A DNA stretch of 45,793 nt from a virus: the IMG/VR virus record IMGVR_UViG_3300042298_002412, positions 1 to 45,793 of that record, one strand, 5' to 3'. The first letter of the stretch is position 1; each line of letters opens with the position of its first letter. Below, piece after piece: positions 1-6,701 of the stretch. The position numbers and the translations under genes are program-made. Under the pieces are notes generated by a model that was not told where the DNA came from, did not search any database, and saw only the letters and a list, made by a program, of their open reading frames with translations.

Positions 1-330
1 GTTTGCAGCAGTAAACGGTGCGGGCAAGTTGGCCACGCCGATCACGCTGCCGTTGGCGATGCCATGGGCGCTGCCGAACGTCAGTGTCACCACGTTGGAT
101 GCGATGGCAGCCTTGGTGACCACCTTGGTATCACCGGCCAGCAGCTTGAACGTGGAGCCGGTGCCATGCGGGAACACCAGCGAGGTGTTAGCCATCACCG
201 TGGTGTTGTCGATGAACTTGCCAGCACCGAGGCCTGCGTTAGGCAGCAGGGTGGACAGGTTCACCGATCCTTTCTTCAGGACCTGGAAGAAGAAGTTGTA
301 GCCGTAGGCCTGCGAGTAGACCGAAGACAT
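1..330 (-). CDS. Virion structural protein, N-terminal 110 residues (cut by window edge)
   Basis: The reading frame opens with ATG at 330 (MSSVYSQAYGYNFFFQVLKK) and stays open to the window edge, so only the N-terminus is seen. Residues around 80-100 (VVTLTFGSAHGIANGSVIGV) resemble the short beta-rich AHGl..G segment found in many phage tail and fibre proteins. It is the last gene visible in the leftward series that starts with the portal and neck genes, so a tail protein is the best guess. A capsid protein is not excluded, because no major capsid gene is recognised elsewhere in the window. Family not recognised with certainty. Confidence 0.75.
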   Translation of the reverse strand, partial: MSSVYSQAYGYNFFFQVLKKGSVNLSTLLPNAGLGAGKFIDNTTVMANTSLVFPHGTGSTFKLLAGDTKVVTKAAIASNVVTLTFGSAHGIANGSVIGVANLPAPFTAAN

Positions 331-401
331 GGGAGCAGCAGAACGCTTCCCTGTCAGCGGTCCCGACTGCCGTATGCCGTGCTAACGGCTTAACCACGGG
401 T

Positions 402-414
402 CGGAAACCTAGCC
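402..414 (+). repeat. Boundary motif copy 1 (CGGAAACCTAGCC)
   Basis: One base shorter than the consensus CGGAAACCTRAGCC. It lies upstream of the small plus-strand AP2-like gene, outside any coding sequence I trust, in the sense orientation of that gene. Confidence 0.7.
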
Positions 415-477
415 GTACCCCACCCTCTCGGCGCTGCAGTGAGCTGTTATCCCCGTGGCGTGTGCCACTGCCCGCAC

Positions 478-744
478 ATGAAGAACCGGCCATTTCAGGC
501 GCGGGTGTGGTTTCAGGGGCGGTATTGGAGCCTGGGGTATTTCGCCAGCATCACTGAAGCTGAGATTCGGGTGAATCGGGTGTATCGGGAGATGGCGGAA
601 TGGAAAGAGATGCAGCTTCCGCCGCCCACACTGCTCCGCCAGATCCAGCAGCGGGCATCGGCACTTGCAGCAGCGCCGCTGGATCCGGCTGCCCCGGCCA
701 GTGGAACGACCGCGGCTGGCCCTGAGCTGTCGCCTCAGCGATGA
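478..744 (+). CDS. Small AP2-like DNA-binding protein
   Basis: This 88-residue protein opens with a segment like the AP2/integrase-N-terminal fold: three short strands, then a helix (ARVWFQGRYWSLGYF, then ASITEAEIRVNRVYREM). In phages such domains occur in homing nucleases, integrases or as stand-alone DNA binders. No nuclease domain follows; the C-terminus is Ala/Pro-rich. The start is ATG 478; a GTG at 439 in the same frame is possible. The last 194 bases overlap the 3' end of the opposite-strand gene 551-1075, where both proteins are low-complexity, so one stop may lie deeper than needed. Function is inferred from the fold only. Confidence 0.55.
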   Translation: MKNRPFQARVWFQGRYWSLGYFASITEAEIRVNRVYREMAEWKEMQLPPPTLLRQIQQRASALAAAPLDPAAPASGTTAAGPELSPQR

Positions 745-1075
745 GGAACCCACGCCAGCCATCAGCGGTAGGCGTGGGTGCCAGGAGGATGGCATCGTCG
801 GCCACCAGTGCAAGGCGTGGCGGCGCGGGCTGGCCGTTGCCGGCGGCATGGAGCGGTTCGTAGAACGCCAGCGCGAAGCTGGGGAATTCGCGATCAGCGA
901 TCAGCTGGAGCATGGCAGCACCGGCATCAACGGGCGGTCGATCGCCTGGTTCCTGCTGGCGGAACAGGTAGAGATCCTCGAGCTTGGGGATAGCCGAGCG
1001 CTCAGAGGCATGGCAGGCAACGAGGCGCTGATGGAGGAATGCGATGGGTGCTTCCTGCCAGTGCAGCTGCTGCAT
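551..1075 (-). CDS. Hypothetical protein of the neck/tail region
   Basis: A 174-residue protein beginning MQQLHWQEAPIAFLHQRL. The central part (residues 25-130) looks globular and the last 35 residues are Ser/Pro-rich. ATG 1075 shares one base with the stop of the preceding gene (TGATG), so translation is probably coupled and the two products may be needed together. The position after the tail-completion-like gene suggests a tail assembly role, but I recognise no family. The 3' third overlaps the plus-strand AP2-like gene. Confidence 0.65.
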   Translation of the reverse strand: MQQLHWQEAPIAFLHQRLVACHASERSAIPKLEDLYLFRQQEPGDRPPVDAGAAMLQLIADREFPSFALAFYEPLHAAGNGQPAPPRLALVADDAILLAPTPTADGWRGFLIAEATAQGQPRSFHWPGQPDPAALLQVPMPAAGSGGAVWAAEAASLSIPPSPDTPDSPESQLQ

Positions 1076-1794
1076 CAGCCAGCGCTCACCTTCCTCGATC
1101 GCTTCCGTGATGTAGTCGATGCTGAGGCGGCCGAAGGTGTCGGGGCTGAACTCGGCGGCAGCAGGCCAGAGGCGTTTGCATCGCCAGTAGGCGCTGGTCC
1201 AGTCGGTGGGCTCGAAGGTGATGGATCCGGCGCGAGCTTTCCCAGCGTCTCAACCATCCCTTCAACGAGTTCCTCGGGGGACTTAGGCGGCTGGCGGCCG
1301 TTGCGCTCACGGTCGATGAAGTCGCAGATGGCAGCCTTCAGTGGTGTGGGGAGCGGATCGGTGTCGGCATCGGTCCAGGCATCCATGCCAGCGATGCGGT
1401 GACGGATGGCAGCGGTGCAGGTGCGGGTCTGCAGCTGGAGGTGTGCCTTGGTGAGTTCGATCTGCACTTCGGCCACCAGGGCAGCATGGTGGAGCATGGC
1501 GCGTTGCTCGGCGGGCTCCAGTGGCAGGGGGATGCCCATGCGTGTGGAGACGATGCGAATTGCGATGCGCTGCGCTTCGGTTTCTTCGCTACCGGCGGTG
1601 ATCAGTGCATCTGCCAAGCGGGATGATTCGCGGTAGACCACAGCCTGATAGGCGTAGTCGGCGATGTCGATTTCCTCGCCGCTGGAGATCGAACCGAAAA
1701 CGGGAAACTCGATGGAACAGGTTTCGCCGTTGACGGTGGCCTCGACGATTTCGGTCTGCCGCTTTGGTGCGACAACGAAGGGGAGGTTAGGCAC
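1075..1794 (-). CDS. Hypothetical protein, possible tail assembly factor
   Basis: A 239-residue protein with a GTG start at 1794 (MPNLPFVVAPKRQTEIVEAT when read with Met). Residues 1-165 look folded and partly helical; residues 185-239 are a Ser/Pro/Ala linker with a basic end (RKRSRK). It follows the HK97-gp10-like gene and is coupled to 551-1075 by a TGATG overlap. Two adjacent mid-sized coupled genes here recall tail assembly chaperone pairs, but no frameshift signal was identified and the match is positional only. Confidence 0.65.
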   Translation of the reverse strand: MPNLPFVVAPKRQTEIVEATVNGETCSIEFPVFGSISSGEEIDIADYAYQAVVYRESSRLADALITAGSEETEAQRIAIRIVSTRMGIPLPLEPAEQRAMLHHAALVAEVQIELTKAHLQLQTRTCTAAIRHRIAGMDAWTDADTDPLPTPLKAAICDFIDRERNGRQPPKSPEELVEGMVETLGKLAPDPSPSSPPTGPAPTGDANASGLLPPSSAPTPSAASASTTSRKRSRKVSAG

Positions 1795-1812
1795 GGGGCC
1801 GGTGGTGGGGGT

Positions 1813-1826
1813 GGCTTAGGTTTCCG
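1813..1826 (-). repeat. Boundary motif copy 2 (CGGAAACCTAAGCC)
   Basis: Perfect consensus copy in the gap between the stop of 1830-2342 and the GTG start at 1794, ending 18 bases before that start. Confidence 0.8.
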
Positions 1827-1829
1827 GGG

Positions 1830-2342
1830 TCAGCGGCGCAGCTTGCCCAGCCAGACGCTGCGGAGTCGATCGCCGACGTTGTAGACGCGGATGCCGGAGA
1901 CGTTCTCCTGCCCCAGCACGGCGCGGGTCCAGGGGCGGGCGGGGATGATGACACGCTGGGCGTTGTCATTGCCCCAGGGCTTGATGCTGCCGCCCTCATG
2001 GATTAAGGTGGCGTACTCGGCGGACCACTTGAACGTGGCCTCGTATGGCCCGCTCATCCACCAGCTGTCGGTTTGGCGGAGGTTGCCACCATCCACAATG
2101 TTGCGCGGGTTGGGCGGGGTGATGCCCTCTCCCCTGCGGTAGCTGGCAGCACGTTCCTTGAGCGTGTCGCCGTTCAGGTTCCGGGTTGGCAGGCTGCGCG
2201 GCCAGTTCCAGGCGTTGGCGTCAAACGACGCCTGGAACGCCGCTGCCAGCTCCTCCATCACAAACTCCGTCGCCTGCCTGGCCGCAGCCTCCGCCATGGC
2301 CTGCAGGCTGGTGGTCTGGGTGACCGTGGCCTTGATGCTCAT
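1830..2342 (-). CDS. HK97-gp10-like tail completion / neck protein
   Basis: A 170-residue protein. The pattern of an early amphipathic helix, then the segment PRNIVDGGNLRQTDSW, then YATLIHEGG and IPARPWTRAVL is typical of HK97 gp10-like proteins, which join the head-tail connector to the tail tube. The length fits that family. ATG 2342 overlaps the end of the upstream gene by four bases (coupled). The neighbours upstream (2339-2818, 2823-3329) are then likely connector proteins. Confidence 0.75.
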   Translation of the reverse strand: MSIKATVTQTTSLQAMAEAAARQATEFVMEELAAAFQASFDANAWNWPRSLPTRNLNGDTLKERAASYRRGEGITPPNPRNIVDGGNLRQTDSWWMSGPYEATFKWSAEYATLIHEGGSIKPWGNDNAQRVIIPARPWTRAVLGQENVSGIRVYNVGDRLRSVWLGKLRR

Positions 2343-2818
2343 CCCGCCACCTGCAGCTCTACTCGAATGCGGTCGCCTAGCTGTTGGCGCAGCTCAGCAC
2401 CGATGCCACCAGGGCCGTACGGGTCGGCCAGCGCCAGGATGGTGGCCTCGCCCTGCTGGCCGTTGTTGGTGATCGTCGGCAGGTCGGGCAGCACACCGAG
2501 GAACCCACGGCCGGATGCACCGGGCAGCAGGCCTGCAGGGGCCAGGCCGGTGTCAGTCCAGGTGAGCGCCGACTGTGCAGCGAGCCAGGACGTGTTGGCA
2601 GGGAGCACAGCCCACGCGGTGATGTATCCGGCCAGTACGCGGCGCCGAGGGTCGATGCTGGGCAACCCTGGCGCGTCGGTGTTCTCGCCCTTGGCGAAGC
2701 ACTCCACCACCCACGATGCGGTAGCCGCGGGCATGCCGGCGCGAAGGTTGGCGGGGATCGCTGCCGGCTGCGGGATCAGCAGGCGGAGGTTGGCGTAGTC
2801 GTAGAAATCCGTCGCCAC
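2339..2818 (-). CDS. Hypothetical head-tail connector-region protein
   Basis: A 159-residue protein (MATDFYDYANLRLLIPQPAA) rich in Pro, Ala and Gly with no recognised motif. It sits between 2823-3329 and the gp10-like gene, with a four-base overlap into the latter, where head-closure or stopper proteins are normally encoded. That role is inferred from position only. Confidence 0.65.
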   Translation of the reverse strand: MATDFYDYANLRLLIPQPAAIPANLRAGMPAATASWVVECFAKGENTDAPGLPSIDPRRRVLAGYITAWAVLPANTSWLAAQSALTWTDTGLAPAGLLPGASGRGFLGVLPDLPTITNNGQQGEATILALADPYGPGGIGAELRQQLGDRIRVELQVAG

Positions 2819-2822
2819 GGTG

Positions 2823-3329
2823 TCAGCTCCGAACCAACCTGGAACCGCTGCCGCCGTCGCCGTCGTAGGGCTTGATCCCGAGGGTTTGAAACACCTTCGC
2901 CTTCAGCTTGTCCACGCGGGCGTGGAGCACACCACCAGCAGTCGAGTCACTACGGCGACCGGCCTGGTACTTCACCTTCAGCAGCGAGCTGTCCCACTCC
3001 AGGACATCGGCCTTGGTCTGCCGGTCCTGGCGGGTCAGCGTGGTGCCAGGCGTGGGGCCTTCGTATGACTCCACGTTGCCGAGGTGTGCGGTGCCGTCCT
3101 CAACCTGATCCGCCCAGTTCTGCTCCAGCGTCTCGATCTCATCAATCCACCCCTGCACTGAGGTAACCGCTGCAGGCGACACCTGCGCGATGCGGTTCAT
3201 CGTCGCGGTGAGCTGCGTCAGGTTGTATTCCGACAGCGGCCACAGCGCATATTCTCGAATCAGCTCGCGGTCATCGATGACGCTGCCGCCGTTCGGCCGC
3301 CACAGCGCGTTCAGGGTCGGAATCGTCAT
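2823..3329 (-). CDS. Hypothetical virion-region protein
   Basis: A 168-residue protein starting at ATG 3329, directly after a boundary motif that also supplies the stop of the glycosyltransferase gene. It contains a helical segment (residues 35-80, including WIDEIETLEQNWADQVEDGT) followed by charged sequence. It is the first of the three coupled or closely spaced genes leading to the tail-completion gene, so a connector or adaptor is possible. Too short for a normal major capsid protein. Confidence 0.65.
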   Translation of the reverse strand: MTIPTLNALWRPNGGSVIDDRELIREYALWPLSEYNLTQLTATMNRIAQVSPAAVTSVQGWIDEIETLEQNWADQVEDGTAHLGNVESYEGPTPGTTLTRQDRQTKADVLEWDSSLLKVKYQAGRRSDSTAGGVLHARVDKLKAKVFQTLGIKPYDGDGGSGSRLVRS

Positions 3330-4165
3330 GCTTCAGGTTTCCGGGCGCGAAACAGCCGACGGATCAGGCGCCACAGCACCCACCATCGACCGCACCGATA
3401 CGCCACGCGACTGGGTGTGATCGGCCGGTGGTCGGTCGTTGCGGTCGCACCCACCATGAATGGCGGCGTGACGCGGCCTTCCCAGTTCAGTGCCATGCCT
3501 GGAGCGCTTTCCAGGTGAATCGCGATCACTTCAGGCAACAGCTCGCGCCTTTCCCGTGGCCAGGAAGTACCGAACTGGAAATCGGTGCGGGCTGCAGTGC
3601 CGTGCGTCTCTGGATAGAAATGAGTGCCTGAACCCTTGGGGTTCCACATCTGCCAGTAACCGATGGGCACGTACCCACCACCTGGCTCCATGTACTGCGC
3701 AATGCGCACGCCAACGGGAAACGCAGTTGGGTGGACAAATACCCAGCCTTCCTGGATTGGAGTTGGCGCATCGAGATAGCGTGCAAAGTCTTGGGCCGAG
3801 GGGCACATCAGCCGATCACAGCCGTAGATCTTCCTGCTGTCCAGCGGTAGGTTACTGATGACCCGGCGGGTTTTAGGTGGTAGGTAAATATCAGCATCCA
3901 TGTGAACAACCCAGCCGTTGCGCTTCAGTCGCTTGAGGCCTGCATTGATACCTTTAGCCTTTGCGAATACATCACCATCGGCGGTGAATACATCTGTTTG
4001 GACGCATTCAACGTCGTAGGTTTCGCATAACTTTTGGGTGGCCGTGTCGTCTGGCGTGGTGACAACCACCATGCGATCAAACTGGTTCCGGTTTGCTGGT
4101 AGCGTCCACGCCAGGAAGTCGGCGTAGTTAACGCAAATGACAACCGCCTCGATCGGGGCGTTCAT
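3326..4165 (-). CDS. GT-A-type glycosyltransferase-like protein
   Basis: A 279-residue protein. The N-terminus is a Rossmann-like beta-alpha unit (EAVVICVNYADFLAWTL) and the segment VVHMDADIYLPP contains a DxD metal/sugar-nucleotide motif (about residue 93). The C-terminus is basic and Trp/Arg-rich. Phage members of this group may glycosylate virion or host surface components; the substrate cannot be told. It lies inside the structural gene series between small accessory genes and connector genes, an unusual place. The stop codon lies within a boundary motif and overlaps the next start (3329). Confidence 0.75.
   Translation of the reverse strand: MNAPIEAVVICVNYADFLAWTLPANRNQFDRMVVVTTPDDTATQKLCETYDVECVQTDVFTADGDVFAKAKGINAGLKRLKRNGWVVHMDADIYLPPKTRRVISNLPLDSRKIYGCDRLMCPSAQDFARYLDAPTPIQEGWVFVHPTAFPVGVRIAQYMEPGGGYVPIGYWQMWNPKGSGTHFYPETHGTAARTDFQFGTSWPRERRELLPEVIAIHLESAPGMALNWEGRVTPPFMVGATATTDHRPITPSRVAYRCGRWWVLWRLIRRLFRARKPEA
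3330..3343 (-). repeat. Boundary motif copy 3 (CGGAAACCTGAAGC)
   Basis: Spans the last codons and TGA stop of the glycosyltransferase gene and abuts ATG 3329. Its last bases differ slightly from the consensus. Confidence 0.65.
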
Positions 4166-4186
4166 TGTGGTGGCGGTGATGGGTCT

Positions 4187-4200
4187 GGCTCAGGTTTCCT
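4187..4200 (-). repeat. Boundary motif copy 4 (AGGAAACCTGAGCC)
   Basis: Provides the TGA stop of 4190-4378 and ends 21 bases before ATG 4165. Confidence 0.75.
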
Positions 4201-4378
4201 GTGCCGTGATCCAATCCTTCAGGTCGCGCACGTACTGCCTGAGCTGGTGTGCTGCGCGAGCGTGGAACGGCTCGCTGGTGGTGCGCAGCAGGTGCTCATG
4301 CCGATCGATTGCAGCCAGTGATTCGCGGATCAGGTTGTTCCACGGCGCCCTGGTCGGCGGCTCCCACTCGCGGGGCAT
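4190..4378 (-). CDS. Small hypothetical protein (62 aa)
   Basis: Starts MPREWEPPTRAPWNNLIRES; mostly helical and charged with no recognised motif. ATG 4378 is chosen because it is preceded by a GCCACCACG leader like other first genes here; a longer frame upstream runs through a hairpin and is unlikely. It is divergent from the plus-strand gene 4449-4595. Confidence 0.55.
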   Translation of the reverse strand: MPREWEPPTRAPWNNLIRESLAAIDRHEHLLRTTSEPFHARAAHQLRQYVRDLKDWITAQET

Positions 4379-4401
4379 CGTGGTGGCGTGCGTGACTGGT
4401 G

Positions 4402-4426
4402 GAGGTTTCCGGTGGGGGCGGAAACC
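4402..4426. repeat. Inverted pair of boundary motifs (hairpin) between divergent genes
   Basis: GGTTTCCG (4404-4411) and CGGAAACC (4419-4426) form a perfect 8-bp inverted repeat around a 7-base G-rich loop. The left arm is a partial boundary motif reading leftwards toward ATG 4378; the right arm is part of the full copy reading rightwards toward ATG 4449. Confidence 0.7.
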
Positions 4427-4432
4427 TAAGCC
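4419..4432 (+). repeat. Boundary motif copy 6 (CGGAAACCTAAGCC)
   Basis: Perfect consensus, ends 16 bases before ATG 4449 and lies wholly outside coding sequence. Confidence 0.8.
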
Positions 4433-4448
4433 GTTCGATTCCCCCACC

Positions 4449-4595
4449 ATGAGCGCACCCAAGGTGACCGCTGTAGGCCGCATGCTGCGCCCGAAGCACG
4501 GCGAGCCGCAGCGGCATCACGTCATCGCTGTCTCGGCATCGGGCCAGGTGCGCACGGTGGTCGACCGGCAAACTCAGGCACCAGCAGCAGACTGA
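4449..4595 (+). CDS. Small hypothetical protein (48 aa), plus-strand islet
   Basis: Reads MSAPKVTAVGRMLRPKHGEP onward, basic and beta-prone. It has a CCCCCACC leader before ATG like other first genes. Its TGA overlaps the next ATG (TGATG at 4593-4597). It lies against the direction of its neighbours, which suggests an inserted two-gene cassette with 4595-4645. Confidence 0.55.
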   Translation: MSAPKVTAVGRMLRPKHGEPQRHHVIAVSASGQVRTVVDRQTQAPAAD

Positions 4596-4645
4596 TGCCA
4601 AAGGGCAAGGGTTACGGGAAAGGTGGCGGGAAGAAGGGGAAGTAG
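4595..4645 (+). CDS. Gly/Lys-rich micropeptide (16 aa)
   Basis: Reads MPKGKGYGKGGGKKGK and stop. It is coupled to the preceding stop by TGATG. The composition (7 Gly, 6 Lys) suggests a nucleic-acid-binding or unstructured basic peptide; similar short basic peptides lie near head genes of other phages. Too short to be sure it is translated. Confidence 0.4.
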   Translation: MPKGKGYGKGGGKKGK

Positions 4646-4646
4646 C

Positions 4647-5039
4647 TCAGATCGCGATGCCCGCGTCAATCGCTCGCTGATGGGCGAACTTTTCTGCTGC
4701 GACCTTGATCGCGTGGTCTTTGTCGCGGGCCCAGAGGTAGATGTAGTACGGGCCATCCAATCCCATCCTGCGCACCAAGCCAACGTCATCACGTCGCAGC
4801 ATGGTTAACGGGGTTTCGTCATATCCGTAAACACTTTGGTCCTCTGCGTTCCGCTCGCGGCAGTAAAAACCGGTCAGCCCCGCGTACTGAACAGGCAAAG
4901 TCGGATCAAGCGGGAACTCTTCAATCCCGGCGTCTTCATACCGTGGCAGCTCAGCTTCGGCTAGCTCCCTAGTGGTGAAAATGGCAATCACGCTGTAGTC
5001 AGAGTAACTACCAGACGAAATGGCGTAACAGGTTTTCAT
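4647..5039 (-). CDS. Hypothetical protein (DUF7336-like)
   Basis: A 130-residue protein. The opening MKTCYAISSGSYSDYSVIAI followed by FTTRELAEAEL resembles small phage/bacterial proteins with a SGxYSDYxi..vF motif; the rest alternates strands and helices and ends IKVAAEKFAHQRAIDAG. No catalytic motif. Composition is less GC-rich than its neighbours. It is the last gene of the leftward unit that starts at the promoter at 6421-6449. Confidence 0.65.
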   Translation of the reverse strand: MKTCYAISSGSYSDYSVIAIFTTRELAEAELPRYEDAGIEEFPLDPTLPVQYAGLTGFYCRERNAEDQSVYGYDETPLTMLRRDDVGLVRRMGLDGPYYIYLWARDKDHAIKVAAEKFAHQRAIDAGIAI

Positions 5040-5057
5040 GGTGGTGCGTGCGATGGT

Positions 5058-5201
5058 TTACCAATCCCCCTGCCTGCTGACCCTGATCACGCGAGCACCA
5101 GGGCCCGCCAGCTCTAGGGCAGATGCGATGGCCTGGGCCTGGGTGAGGGCGTAGAGCTCGATAGGGCCGGTGGTTAGCTGGACGTGGTAGAGGCGGGGCA
5201 T
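5058..5201 (-). CDS. Small hypothetical protein (47 aa)
   Basis: Starts MPRLYHVQLTTGPIELYALT and ends in VIRVSRQGDW. It is a compact alpha/beta sequence with no recognised motif. ATG 5201 shares one base with the upstream stop (TGATG), supporting translation. Confidence 0.55.
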   Translation of the reverse strand: MPRLYHVQLTTGPIELYALTQAQAIASALELAGPGARVIRVSRQGDW

Positions 5202-5446
5202 CAGTGGGTCTCCAGTTCGGTGGCGAGGGCGAGGAGTTCAGAGCGGATCGAATCATGCTTATCCCACCAGTCCGTGCTAGGGACGGCGGCGCGCATGTAG
5301 TCGGGCTCATCCGGCACCACCTGATCCGCTGCAGCGCGGAGGGCAGCGGCGGCATCTGCTCGCGTTTGGTGTTGCTCAGATAAAGGCGCTGTTTCATCCA
5401 GCACCGCATCCAGCACCGCCTGAGCCGCTGGGGAAAGGTCAGCCAC
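5201..5446 (-). CDS. Hypothetical protein, paralogue of 37329-37598
   Basis: An 81-residue protein with GTG start at 5446, preceded by an AGGAGG Shine-Dalgarno sequence inside the end of the previous gene. LSPAAQAVLDA, AADQVVP and ELLALATELE recur in the plus-strand gene 37329-37598 (LSPAAQAVWDA, AVDQVVP, QLLAIAAELR), so the two are paralogues. Function unknown. It overlaps the previous stop by eight bases. Confidence 0.65.
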   Translation of the reverse strand: MADLSPAAQAVLDAVLDETAPLSEQHQTRADAAAALRAAADQVVPDEPDYMRAAVPSTDWWDKHDSIRSELLALATELETH

Positions 5447-5927
5447 GCCCCACCTCCTGCCGCAGCACCTTGGCCGCCTGCGCGTACTCGCCGGAGCCGT
5501 GGAGGGCGAACCGGTCGAGCCAGGTGGCGACCGTGCGGATTGCGGCGACGCGAGCATGGGGATGCAGTGGCTGGCCTTCGCTCCAAACATCTCCCACCCT
5601 CTCCACCAACCCCCCAGACTGGGCCTCCGCGCTGGCGGCGCGGAGTTCGTCCATGGCGGGATCGGGCGTCGGATCTGCAGCATCCAACGCAATCAGCCGG
5701 TCGAGCTTGTCTTGCTGGGCGGCTTCCAGCGCCTCCACCCGCCGAACGATGGCGTCAACGCAGAATCGGTGGCTCTCGGCCTGCTCCAGCTGGGTGGCCT
5801 CCAGCGCCTCGACGCGGGCGCGGAGTTCGAGGAGGCAGTCGGCAGTTGCCCACGGGATTTGCTTTATCCCGGCGCAAATCTCTACGTGCGTCCACTGCTC
5901 AGGCTTGGCGCGGTGTTGGTCGGTCAT
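5439..5927 (-). CDS. Coiled-coil protein (162 aa)
   Basis: Residues 30-85 form heptad-rich sequence with two copies of a VEALEA segment (LRARVEALEATQLEQAE and RRVEALEAAQQDKLDRL), a likely coiled coil. Residues 105-160 look globular (RVAAIRTVATWLDRFALHG). No family is recognised. The ATG at 5927 follows a CACCACGGAGACACGCC leader. Confidence 0.6.
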   Translation of the reverse strand: MTDQHRAKPEQWTHVEICAGIKQIPWATADCLLELRARVEALEATQLEQAESHRFCVDAIVRRVEALEAAQQDKLDRLIALDAADPTPDPAMDELRAASAEAQSGGLVERVGDVWSEGQPLHPHARVAAIRTVATWLDRFALHGSGEYAQAAKVLRQEVGRG

Positions 5928-5954
5928 GGCGTGTCTCCGTGGTGGGGTGAGCGA

Positions 5955-6134
5955 TCAAGCAGCCAACAACCGCCGAACCGTGGTGCGCGAACACCCCAGT
6001 CGATCAGCGATGCGCTGCTGTGTCCAGCCGTCGCGGCGCCAGCGGCGGGCGCGTTGCTGGCGGGATTCGGTGGCCCACAGCAGGAACAGCACTGGCAGCA
6101 GCAGCAGGGCCAGGATGGTGGCGGTAGTGGTCAT
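5955..6134 (-). CDS. Membrane-anchored helix-turn-helix protein (59 aa)
   Basis: Residues 5-20 (ATILALLLLPVLFLLW) are a transmembrane helix. It is followed by a basic stretch and a helix-turn-helix at residues 33-58 (GWTQQRIADRLGCSRTTVRR), like the C-terminal DNA-binding domain of resolvases and small repressors. So a minimal HTH appears tethered to the membrane. A larger protein at 29654-30112 has the same architecture. Its leader holds copy A of the 46-bp junction repeat. Confidence 0.65.
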   Translation of the reverse strand: MTTTATILALLLLPVLFLLWATESRQQRARRWRRDGWTQQRIADRLGCSRTTVRRLLAA

Positions 6135-6162
6135 GGTGATGTGTGGTGGCTTGGATGAGTGC

Positions 6163-6208
6163 CGGATAGGCTCCGGCGAGCCTTGGGGTGGGTTAGGACT
6201 GTCGTGCG
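6163..6208 (-). repeat. 46-bp junction repeat, copy A
   Basis: Identical to 13139-13184. Read leftwards it contains a stop codon (TAA/TGA region) followed by a hairpin AGGCTC-GCCG-GAGCCT. It forms the end of 6193-6381 and the leader of 5955-6134. Confidence 0.85.
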
Positions 6209-6381
6209 CCTGCTCGGCGCTTGATCGGGTCAAAGGTGGAAACGACTTCTCCGCCGAGCTTTCTTAAATCAAGCTCGGAAGCGGCAAAGAACTGCGACCC
6301 CCTTACTACGACGTACATCCGCTGCTTGTGCTTCCAGGCGTCTTCGCGGGCGTAGGACTCGGCTTGAGGTTTGGTGGCCAT
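6193..6381 (-). CDS. Small hypothetical protein (62 aa)
   Basis: Begins MATKPQAESYAREDAWKHKQ and includes a strand-turn-strand segment (MYVVVRGSQFFAASELDLR). ATG 6381 lies about 33 bases after the start point expected from the operator-bearing promoter at 6421-6449, so this is the first gene of that unit. The end coincides with the 46-bp repeat. No family recognised. Confidence 0.55.
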   Translation of the reverse strand: MATKPQAESYAREDAWKHKQRMYVVVRGSQFFAASELDLRKLGGEVVSTFDPIKRRAGARQS

Positions 6382-6420
6382 GGCTGGCGGGCAGGTGGTG
6401 TGTGGTGGTGAACCTCCCAC

Positions 6421-6449
6421 ACACTACCGCATAGGTTGCGCAACTGCAA
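6421..6449 (-). promoter_or_regulatory. Promoter P1 with operator dyad
   Basis: Read leftwards: TTGCAG (6449-6444), 17-bp spacer, TAGTGT (6426-6421). The spacer and -35 hold the dyad GTTGC-GCAACT-GCAAC seen on the plus strand at 6435-6450. It heads the unit 6381 to 4647. Confidence 0.75.
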
Positions 6450-6452
6450 CAC

Positions 6453-6647
6453 CTACGCCATCCGCGACAGCCACAGCCGGCCAGCACCGCTGATCGACGC
6501 ATGCAGCACCGTGGCCACCTTATGCGCCTCGCAATCCGGCAGTTCCACTGCAGCAGCACGCAAGGCCTGCCTGGTCGCATCCTCATCCCGTGCGCTCACG
6601 CACGCATGGCACAACAGAAAACTGGCCAGATCGGGTGGGAGTTCCAC
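6453..6647 (-). CDS. Small hypothetical protein (64 aa)
   Basis: GTG start at 6647 (VELPPDLASFLLCHACVSAR). A helical, Cys/Ala-rich protein ending in GRLWLSRMA. It lies between promoters P1 and P2. A start further upstream would run through the cyAbrB promoter and is not favoured. No motif recognised; the evidence is coding-like composition only. Confidence 0.4.
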   Translation of the reverse strand: MELPPDLASFLLCHACVSARDEDATRQALRAAAVELPDCEAHKVATVLHASISGAGRLWLSRMA

Positions 6648-6649
6648 TG

Positions 6650-6678
6650 TTGCTGTTGCGCACCTGCAACGGTAGGAT
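6650..6678 (+). promoter_or_regulatory. Promoter P2 with operator dyad, upstream of cyAbrB-like gene
   Basis: TTGCTG (6650-6655), 17-bp spacer, TAGGAT (6673-6678). The spacer contains GTTGC-GCACCT-GCAAC. A CGGCTTAACCC element follows and ATG 6702 lies about 17 bases past the expected start point. Confidence 0.8.
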
Positions 6679-6701
6679 AACGGCTTAACCCACCAGGTTC
6701 T

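Noticed and set aside
665-1402. Long plus-strand open frame (245 aa)
   Set aside because: It lies opposite 551-1075 and 1075-1794, which are coupled to their neighbours and read like real proteins; its Gly/Arg/Ser-rich sequence is typical of a high-GC shadow.
1075-1794. Programmed -1 frameshift between 1075-1794 and 551-1075 (tail chaperone G/GT)
   Set aside because: No slippery heptamer was seen near the end of the first gene, and the TGATG overlap explains the joint expression.
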